A stretch of DNA of 64,000 nt from Cyprinodon diabolis. Taxonomy: Eukaryota > Chordata > Actinopteri > Cyprinodontiformes > Cyprinodontidae. A program made the position numbers and the translations under genes. Each line of letters begins with the position of its first letter. Positions within the stretch are counted from its first letter, which is position 1. The notes beneath the pieces are model-generated. The model did not search any database. It was not told the origin of the DNA and saw only the letters and a list, made by a program, of their open reading frames with translations. The DNA lies in the NCBI GenBank assembly GCA_030533445.1, contig CM060064.1:1901416-1965415 (forward strand), in the 5' to 3' direction. Below are positions 57,344 through 64,000 of this stretch, piece by piece.

Positions 57344-57819
57344 ATCAGGCTCAGTATAGACTCTTACATTTTAGCTTGAATTGATTTATTTAATTAAAGT
57401 ATAGAGACCAAAACAGATCTTTAGCTGACAGACCAATACATTTAGAGCAGTAATTATTTAAAAAATAATTTGCATTTAAGATAAAAAATAAAATGTTGTC
57501 TGTCAATATGCTCAATTCACAATTACTTAAGTGGAAAAGTTTCAAGAAATGAGTCTGAGATGATTCACTTTATAACATGGCGCATTATCCTGCTGGAAGT
57601 AGCCATCAGAAGATTGGTACACTGTGGTCATAAGGACATAAGGTCAGCAACAATGCTGAGGTAGGCTGCCTCATTTATTTGATGCTAAATTGGTATTAAG
57701 TGGCCCAAAGTGTGGCAATAAATATCCCCCAAATAGATGGTACAAATAGATCAGGCTCAGTATGGCCTAATTATAGACTCTTACATTTTAGCTTGAATTG
57801 ATTTATTTAATTAAAGTAC
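57344..57819. repeat. Direct repeats around a Tc1 fossil
   Basis: GATCAGGCTCAGTAT ... AGACTCTTACATTTTAGCTT ... TTTAATTAAAGTA occurs at 57344-57402 and 57747-57819 in the same orientation; the second has an extra GGCCTAATT. The Tc1 family C fossil sits between them. Confidence 0.8.
57545..57735 (-). pseudogene. Tc1 family C transposase fossil
   Basis: Aligns with 38565-38750 (GCGCATTATCCTGCTG.AAGT, GCCATCAGAAG, GTCAGCAACAAT, TGAGGTAGGCTG) with many differences and small gaps. It covers the middle of the catalytic domain only. Ends lost. Confidence 0.75.
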
Positions 57820-57970
57820 GCTAGATTACTGTGTATGCAAATGTTATGTAAAAAATACACAAAATAATTTATTTCAAATATTAGTTTTAATCAGAATCAG
57901 TTGGTAAAATGTGCATTCCATGCAAACAACATTAGAATCAGAATGAGGGGTCTGCAGAGATCACAGTCTC

Positions 57971-58400
57971 CTAGAGCTCAACTACTGTGCATAGTGGCAT
58001 GACTACCGTGACTTTTTCTCTGGTCTTACTTAAATGCACAGAGGATGTAACAACCACACATTTTCTAGCAATGCGCTCAACTGGCAGAAACAAACAATTT
58101 ATAGGTGCATTACCGCCACCTTCCAGAATGGAGTGAAATGCTATTCCTAGTTTCTCAGTTATTTTTGATGCATCAGTATAAATTTGAACATATTGATAAT
58201 ATTTATCTAAATGTAATTGCACTGAACATCTATCTACAGCACTCTATTTATCTTGTTTCTTTTCCATTATTGACATATCTACTGTTGCTTCTGCTAGAAT
58301 CCAGGGAGGTATAATTGATACTGGTGTTGTTTGACTCATTTCTAAACTATTCATTTTAAATTTGTTTATTTTATTTTCAATTGTCCATCCAGACGCGAGC
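57971..58400 (-). pseudogene. LINE ribonuclease H-like fragment
   Basis: The minus strand reads SIIPPWILAEATVDMSIMEK (about 58320-58260) then, after a break, QLHLDKYYQYVQIYTDASK (58222-58163). YTD[AG]SK is the usual start of the RNase H domain at the C-terminus of some non-LTR retrotransposons (I-like group), preceded by a PPW motif. After GIAFH it diverges into the AAGGTGGCGGTAATGCACC-type sequence often seen at such LINE 3' ends. Truncated. Confidence 0.5.
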
Positions 58401-58560
58401 TGTTCTCGCGAGTCCTTCCGTATAACAATGACGTCGTATGTGATTGGAGGAGCCTGATGAGCCTTCGACTCCTCGTCCAATCACGTGTGAGCTTTTGTGC
58501 ACTACTACTACTCGCGAGACCAGCATACAGAAGAACTTCATCTCCAGTTCCTTTGTTTGG
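58400..58560 (+). promoter_or_regulatory. CpG-rich, housekeeping-type promoter region
   Basis: Upstream of the ATG at 58581. It holds TTCTCGCGAGT (58403) and CTCGCGAGAC (58511), matching the TCTCGCGAGA promoter element; a CRE-like TGACGTCG (58430); inverted and direct CCAAT boxes (GATTGG at 58442, CCAATCACGTG at 58478, the latter with an E-box). No TATA box. Activity is inference from motifs. Confidence 0.5.
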
Positions 58561-58580
58561 ATTTTGCTGGTACGTGAACA

Positions 58581-58874
58581 ATGGCTGCACGACGTCTCAG
58601 GTTCAACTTGCCTTCAACTGCTCTTGGTCGCGATCCACAACTTTTAGCCAGTCCGCAGACTGACGAGAAGAAACTGCTGATTGCTATCAGTGGACTGTCT
58701 CGTCAGCTAGCCCAGCATACTGCCGACATGAATAAGCGGCTCACTCAGCTGGAGAATTCGGTACACTCCAGGTTGCTGTCCATAGAGGACAAGATGGCGG
58801 CTCTGCAGTCGAACATCTGTGCGGGAGAGACGAACTCGAGGAAGAGAAGACGGGTGCACAACCCCACGCTAGCG
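58581..58874 (+). CDS. First coding exon of a transposon-borne gene (coiled coil)
   Basis: 98 codons from MAARRLRFNLPSTALGRD, context ACAATGG, to NPTLA, ending GCG|GTAAAT at 58875, a usable donor in phase 0. Residues about 30-75 (KKLLIAISGLSRQLAQHTAD then MNKRLTQLENSVHSRLLSIE) form heptads typical of a coiled coil, and KRRR (about 89-92) could be a nuclear signal. It lies 20-180 bp downstream of the CpG-rich promoter motifs. Function unknown; a coiled-coil N-terminus would suit dimerisation. If not spliced, the frame ends at 58925. No disabling mutation in this exon. Confidence 0.5.
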
Positions 58875-58889
58875 GTAAATATATGTTCG

Positions 58890-58985
58890 ATTACTGCTAG
58901 CTATGCTAAAAGCAGCCTAGCTTAGCTAGGTGAGCTAAAGACAACCTAGCCTAGCTAGGTAAGCTAAAAGCAGCCTAGCCTAAAG
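58890..58985 (+). repeat. CTAGC-rich minisatellite in the intron
   Basis: Roughly three units of about 30 bp built on AGCTAAAAGCAGCCTAGC. Two units contain donor-like CTAG|GTGAGC and CTAG|GTAAGC. Confidence 0.75.
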
Positions 58986-59048
58986 CTACGGCTAATAGTG
59001 GCCTTGCAAGAACAAGCTTTATTAAAGTGTATTTTTTGTGATTCACAG

Positions 59049-59326
59049 GAAGCAGTACGCCGTCTTCACAACTCGCCACCGTCGACCTCATGTCTGACGA
59101 AGAAGATGGCGTCGTTGGCGCTGTCTCTGGATGGATTGTATGGCCGGCGCCATTTCGTAGGCCGGATCTCAATAAGATCTGTGTTAAGCTGCAGTCCTGG
59201 TTAGAAGCGATGCCAAAGTACAGGGCCACGCACAGTAGGCGTCTGCACATCGGACTTGCGTCGGAGGGAATGCTGCCAGTTACCTCCAACCCAGAGGAGG
59301 CAAACGGACCGTTCACAGACTTGTAA
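59049..59326 (+). CDS. Last coding exon, C14orf93-like C-terminus
   Basis: Follows acceptor TTTTTTGTGATTCACAG (59032-59048). The convincing frame reads SSTPSSQLATVDL, then MSDEEDG (ATG 59090), GWIVWPAPFRRPDLNKIC, LEAMPKYRATHSRRLHIG and ends NGPFTDL-stop at 59326, with AATAAA at 59380-59385. SDEED, a W.V.PP.FR-like motif and a following arginine-rich GPPS-like stretch recall the C-terminus of vertebrate C14orf93, from memory and unverified. This frame needs a phase-1 junction, whereas exon 1 ends in phase 0; direct joining instead gives 51 other codons ending at 59204. At least one internal exon is therefore probably missing in this copy. Confidence 0.45.
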
Positions 59327-59379
59327 TTTTTGGATACGCATGTGTTTGGATACGCGTTGTATATAGTTGTGTGTGTTTT

Positions 59380-59385
59380 AATAAA
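59380..59385 (+). terminator. Poly(A) signal AATAAA
   Basis: AATAAA 54 bp after the stop of the last exon, within the CACTG element. Confidence 0.6.
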
Positions 59386-59509
59386 GCTCTTTCTTTGCAT
59401 AAACAGCTTCCTGGCAAATGTTCATTTCCTGTATAAATTCATTCATGTCCTTGATGGTAGCCTAATAGTTATGTAGTAGTGTAGGATAACATAAATACAC
59501 AGCATATGA

Positions 59510-59605
59510 ATAAATAAATATATGAATGAATAAATATATGAATGAATAAATAAATATATATATATATATATATTTATGTAAATTTATATGTAAATATATA
59601 TATAT
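59510..59605. repeat. AATA/ATGA and (AT)n simple repeat
   Basis: (GAATAAATATAT)-like repeats followed by AT dinucleotides. Confidence 0.9.
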
Positions 59606-59805
59606 GCCAACCAATCATGAGCGAGTTTACTTGTTTAAAAAGAAGTGGTTCCGTCCAATACTCAGTAAGAAAATTAAAGCCTGGCGTGGCCACGTGTGGT
59701 TTTGCTGCCAATCACGAGCGATTTTACTTGTTTGAGAATAGTGGTTTTAGCCAATACTGAGTAGGTTATTCAAGCCAGACCTGGCCAGCCGCGCGGGTTT
59801 GCTGC
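59606..59805 (+). repeat. Imperfect tandem duplication of about 100 bp
   Basis: CCAATCATGAGCGAGTTTAC...TGGTT...CCAATACTCAGTA...AAGCC..GCGTGGCC is followed by CCAATCACGAGCGATTTTAC...TGGTT...CCAATACTGAGTA...AAGCCAGACCTGGCC. Lies near the right end of the CACTG element. Confidence 0.8.
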
Positions 59806-59988
59806 ATTCATATGCTAATTAGGGCCATTAGTACAGCTGATCGCTCTCCACATACGTCAGAGTCCGTTTCCGACAATTTGTGGCACGACAAACGCGGACA
59901 AGCGCGGGTTGAAAATTGTCGGAAACTGACGAAAATCAGGGAAATCTGCGGGAGTTTACGGGACGAAAATCTCACTTTTCATGCAGTG

Positions 59989-61317
59989 GAGACTATTAAT
60001 AACAGGAGGTAAAATGCAGCTCCAGACAAGCTGAGTGTGTAATGATGTCATCAGTATGTTCTGTTCCAATTGATCCATATTTATGCTCCCGTTCTCCCCG
60101 AGTCCAGACTTTCCTGTGTTCTTCTCAAGAACATACTTGGTGAGAATACGAGTCCGTACTCACGTTCTAGTGATTTGAGAAATGGCGAGGTTCATCCATT
60201 CATGATGCAGCTAATTAGCATTTAACCACACCTTCTCGTCAGCCAATCAGTATCCGAGTCCAGCTCAACCTGCCACCGCCAAGCACCTGAGTTAGATCAC
60301 ATGTCAGATGTTGATTCTGATAATCCTGATTAAACTGTTTAAACCAGCTATTTGTGGTGTAACTGTAGCTAGCTAACTGGTAGCTGTTATCCGGTTTAAA
60401 CGGCTCTGATTCAGTTCATAATTTAGCTTACAAGAAAATATCAGCTCTCCTTAATAAATGACAGTTTGATATGAATATTGTATCAATATCCAACCAATAC
60501 TGAGAAAATGATTAATGTGATATAATAATAATATAACATATATAATATGTGAAGAATTGAAGTTTTAACACTCATAAGATTAAAAAGGTCTTCAGAGGAA
60601 AGGTTTTAACTTGCTGTGGAGTCTAAAAGCTTTTACTGGTTTTAAATCCGTAACTTTTCTGCAAGAGCAGACAGATGGGGGTTGTTCTGCACGCGGTGCT
60701 GCGTTTAAGACCGCTCGAATAACCATACACGCCCGCAATCACTGCTATGCGCTCTTAAGGTTATTACATGCGCAGTTGTGATTGATAACTGCACTGTTGT
60801 GATTGCTTAATACGATCTGTCTGATTCTTCTTCTTTTTGGCAGCAATTAAACGCCATCACTTTCAAGCTGAATCAAATATGTTAATTATAATAATGCTTC
60901 ATAATAGTTATTGAGGTTAAATGTTTAAAATTCGTCTCGTTGGTCTTGTTTCATTTAGCCCTGACCTCAGATTTGATATTTGGTTTCATTTTTGTTTTTT
61001 ATTATTTTTCGGCTAGTTTAGTTCGCTTTTTATCCTTTTTGATAATGCTTAGTTTCTATTTGGTTTTCATTAGTTTCAGTGATAGTTTAGACTTTACCTT
61101 CATTTGACTGTTGTATCTAACAGCACCACCCCACAGCCCCCCAAGTATGCGCATGTACTTAAATATATGCCGACATTTAATCCCTAACTCTAACCAAAGC
61201 TGATGTAATGGTAAAAATGTTCCCTACAGACAAAAAAATATTCTCACTTCTTAATTAACAATGCTAATTCAAACATCTTACCAGTTTAAACTTCACAAAT
61301 GGAAAAACAAAACAACC
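59989..61317. other. No gene seen
   Basis: Unassigned mixed sequence. 60050-60260 is GC-richer and may be an old DNA repeat. Confidence 0.4.
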
Positions 61318-61487
61318 TCTTAGCTCATCTTTGCTCAAAATGCTGTTTGAAAAGCATTCCCGTCATGATGTCATAAGGGGACATAAGCTGTCCATAGCGG
61401 TTCTTAGCTGCCCATTGGGTAAATTACAGCCTTCATCTAATGTATTATCCAACACTCTTAACAAACTCGGTTTGATGGTAGCGGGTT
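61318..61487. repeat. Dispersed repeat X, copy 2
   Basis: Reverse-complement partner of 22208-22384. Confidence 0.6.
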
Positions 61488-62063
61488 TTGGGGGACGGCC
61501 GGGAGGACGGGGCGTTGGAAAGCCATAACAGCTCATCCAGATGATGGCTGAATAAGAAAAGAATCCTTGGTAAAGGCTGTCTGCCTGATATCAGAGGAAT
61601 TTTCCCGCAAAAAACCACAAAGAAATTCTCTGGGGGCCTCATTTCTATTTTCAAATATAGCATAATATGGGACCTTTAGGCAGTCCACAGTTTTATATCA
61701 TTAAAATAAAAGGCTGGATCTGTAAACCGGTAAATATTTTTAGTGTAAAACATACAGGTGGGTTGCTCAACATCCTTTTTTTTTTACAATAAAAAATATC
61801 AGGCAACCACGGCTGCCAATTGATTTTTCAGTAATAACAACAGTTTTCATTTTATTTTTTACAGTGAATACATTTAGAACAGCAGAAAGACAGGACAGGG
61901 CAGTGATGTCAGAGGCTGTGGGCATCCAGTTCTTTAGTTTTTTTAATTTCAGTTGGCATTTGTTCTCGTCAGACATTGAAGTGTGTCCAGTGTCTCACAG
62001 AGCTTGAGCTTTGTTCAGGTTTCACTTTAATCCGGACCAAAAACAGCAGAAACAGTAACAAAA
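61488..62063. other. No gene seen
   Basis: AT-rich; 61767-61976 minus holds a 69-codon frame without motif. Upstream sequence of the coiled-coil pseudogene. Confidence 0.4.
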
Positions 62064-62627
62064 ATGTTCCGCTTGAACAAAGTTCCATTTTTCAGGTGTA
62101 AAAAAGATCTAAGATCTTTTGACAGTATGGTTTGTCCTATTGACAAATCCAACGCACCAATTCAGCAGAATGATGACTTGACCAAGGAAATGGAAAGGAC
62201 ATGAATTCAGCTGAAAGACTGCAGTGATTTTAAAGAGGACCATGAGCTCCTTAAACAGGAGAAGATTTACATCCAGGAGAACAAAGACTCAAAGAGGCAT
62301 GTTAATGACCTGAAGAAAAAACTCAAAATTAAAACTGCCTTGAAAGAGAAATGTGAGCTTAAAAATAAAGAAATTAATGATCCTGTTCAAATCAACAGAG
62401 CTCTGGAGGAAAGCCCAGTTAATGTGTTAGAAACCCAACAAAAGCCTGTTAAACTAAACCAACTGTTGAGAGGACGGTAGGACATTAAAAACCAAAATGG
62501 TGAGCATGAAAACACACAATGTGCTGAAACATACAGGACAACAAAGTGGAATAAATGGGTGAGCAGGTCAAAAATCATCATGAATAAGCTTTGCAATACA
62601 GCTAAGAAACTGTATGACAAAGCTTAA
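62064..62627 (+). pseudogene. Coiled-coil protein pseudogene, two in-frame stops
   Basis: A 188-codon frame from ATG at 62064 to TAA at 62625-62627, broken only by TGA (codon 47, 62202-62204) and TAG (codon 139, 62478-62480). No frameshift across 564 bp. It reads MFRLNKVPFFRCKKDLRSFD ... CSDFKEDHELLKQEKIYIQE ... RHVNDLKKKLKIKTALKEKC ... NKLCNTAKKLYDKA. The K/E-rich heptads at about residues 55-115 predict a coiled coil. No intron is visible, which would fit a processed copy, but no poly(A) tail or target duplication was found. I do not recognise the parent. Confidence 0.55.
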
Positions 62628-63288
62628 CAACATCCCCATTTATTGCTATTTCATCTGAGCTAACTAGGGGATCTGTACGTGGGACAGGGAATGTGTATTG
62701 TATCATCTTCAGACCTCTGTGAGGCTGTCTTTACATTTATTTATTTATTTTACTCCTGCTTTGGACACTGATTTTGAAGTGCGGTTGTTAGATCTGGTTT
62801 CTCTCCGCCTTTTTCCTGAAAAGCCTGCTTAGTGAGTCATTTGCACTTTCTGTAATATTCCAATCTTTTATTGTAACCTTTTTCACTCAGAGGAATGTTG
62901 AAACTTGGCTCCATGAAATGCATTTACTCACAAAAGCCTTGCCCATCTACCTTACTAATTGCTAGCCTGTCTTTTCTTATCATGTTACAAACATTTGGAT
63001 TAATGGCCTCCAATTTCCTACCATCACATCTTCACTTTTCAAACACAGAAGTTGAAGTTGGCCACTATATGACTTAAACAGCTTATCCAATGTTTATAAA
63101 AGCAGAACCAACTACATTTTATTGTGCATCCTTCTCTCCATTATAAACAATCATGGTCTGGACTCTGGATCAATTCATGTTGCTTCTCTGGCATGCATCC
63201 ACATGACTTCTCTTGCAAAACCTTTGAAGTTCTGCTAGAAAAAAAAAAAGGTGGATGGTAGTAACATTAAAATGCTGAAAGAAATTCC
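62628..63288. other. No gene seen
   Basis: AT-rich with short frames. A 10-A run at 63241-63250. Confidence 0.45.
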
Positions 63289-63606
63289 TTCTAACCCTGA
63301 ACCTTCAGAAGCTCATAGAAACAGTTACTAAGTCAGCCTTTTATCACCTAAAGAACATCTCCATCATTAAAGGACTACTTTCCAAGCAGGATCTAGGAAA
63401 ACTTATTCATGCAATTATCGTTAGTATAATTAATCACTGCAGCAGTGTCTTGTCTAAAAAGGTTTGTCTAAAAAGTCCATCAGACAGCTGCAGCTGATCC
63501 AAAATGTTGCTGCCTGCGTCCTCACTAGAACTAAGAAAGTAGAGCACGTCAGCCCAGTTCTGAAGTTCTAAAATACTTCTGTTAGTCTAGAAATCGCTAA
63601 ATAGAT
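63289..63606 (+). pseudogene. L2-clade reverse transcriptase fragment
   Basis: Translation (with shifts) gives [28 protein letters not shown], then LQLIQN-like and KVEHV-like codons, the same family as the ORF at 23786-24356 ([20 protein letters not shown]). Stops, small duplications and deletions are present. Cut off by the next L2 copy. Confidence 0.7.
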
Positions 63607-64000
63607 CAATTCAATTCAATTCCGTTTATTTATATAGCGCCAAATTCACAACACATGTCATCTCAAGGCACTTTACAGTTCAACCAGATCATACAGTCAA
63701 ATTGATACAAAGTTTTCTATCTAAGGAAAACCAGTTGATTGCATCGACTCATTGACTCAAATACAATCCCTCACACTAAGCATGCTTGTAGCAACAGTGG
63801 AGAGGAAAAACTCCCTTTGAACAGGAAGAAACCTCCAGATGAACCAGGCTCAGTGTGAGCGGCCATCTGCTGAGGCCGACTGGGGTTCAAGGAGACAGAA
63901 GCAGAGATACAAAAAGCAGCTGTAAAAGGCGGCCCCGTCCAGGAAACACACAGCCAGGCAGACGAGCTCCAAGGCAGCTCCCATGCCAGAGGATGAAGAG
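63607..64000 (-). mobile_element. L2-clade LINE 3' end, runs off the window
   Basis: (AATTC)n tail, TATATAGCGCCAAATTCAC, then minus-oriented 3' UTR as in 5790-6341. It continues past 64000. Its own tail sits in the older L2 fragment. Confidence 0.85.

Larger units (their letters stand above)
57040..59988 (+). mobile_element. CACTG-ended DNA transposon carrying a gene
   Basis: 2949 bp. The ends are inverted over 27 bp with one mismatch (CACTGCATGAAAAGTG then G or A, then GATTTTCGTC). Flanks repeat GAG (57037-57039, 59989-59991). Subterminal motifs recur (AAATTGTC.GAAA.TGACG at about 57155, and inverted and direct near 59868 and 59914). CACTR ends, a 3-bp duplication and subterminal repeats suggest the CACTA/EnSpm group. 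Inside are a Tc1 fossil, a LINE fragment, a CpG-rich promoter, two coding exons and a poly(A) signal. No transposase was recognised. Confidence 0.7.

Noticed and set aside
1..64000. CRISPR arrays, operons, ribosome binding sites, replication origins
   Set aside because: The window is vertebrate-like eukaryotic DNA; regular repeats seen are satellites or transposon ends, not spacer arrays.

Overview
The window looks like repeat-rich, intergenic or intronic DNA from a ray-finned (teleost) fish. The evidence is the mix of mobile elements: Tc1-type transposons, L2-clade and Rex1/CR1-like LINEs, a Penelope-like element with a GIY-YIG tail, hAT and piggyBac remnants, solo LTRs and tRNA-headed SINEs. 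I found no complete host protein-coding gene. The only intact protein genes are three Tc1-family transposases. Species cannot be fixed from the sequence.

Layout. 1-1.0 kb is a (ATCC)n satellite. 1.1-8.1 kb holds a hAT remnant, a broken Tc1 relic, an L2 3' end and a solo LTR split by a MITE-like element that carries exon-like DNA. 12.4-16.9 kb holds Tc1 and LINE relics, a hAT remnant with a BED zinc finger, an L2 piece and the 5' end of an LTR retrotransposon that itself contains a solo LTR. 16.9-26.2 kb has three intact Tc1 elements (two with identical transposases 7,420 bp apart, one of a second family), a Penelope-like fragment, a decayed THAP domain and a LINE reverse transcriptase split by a Tc1 copy. 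27-36 kb has two long Rex1/CR1-like LINE pseudogenes in opposite orientation; the second contains both a solo LTR (5-bp target duplication) and an L2 fragment. 36-46 kb has a third Tc1 family (three nonsense codons) inside a TA microsatellite, L2 copies, a piggyBac pseudogene, a palindrome with ZNF143-like cores, a SINE and another solo LTR.

51.7-60 kb is the most interesting part. A hAT element with a perfect 8-bp target duplication is nested in a larger hAT-like element. A second hAT-like element with an 8-bp duplication (ATCTAGAG) abuts a 2.95-kb element bounded by 27-bp CACTG... inverted repeats. That CACTG element carries its own CpG-rich promoter, two coding exons and a poly(A) signal. 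Its last exon resembles the C-terminal part of the vertebrate C14orf93 family (from memory, unverified). The splice phases of the two exons do not match, which suggests an internally deleted copy of a gene-carrying transposon. 62.1-62.6 kb has a 188-codon coiled-coil reading frame with two stops, unrecognised. The window ends in L2 sequence.

The genes do not form a pathway. What can be read is a record of successive insertions, several dated relative to one another by nesting and target-site duplications. All family names come from reading translations and motifs, not from a database search.
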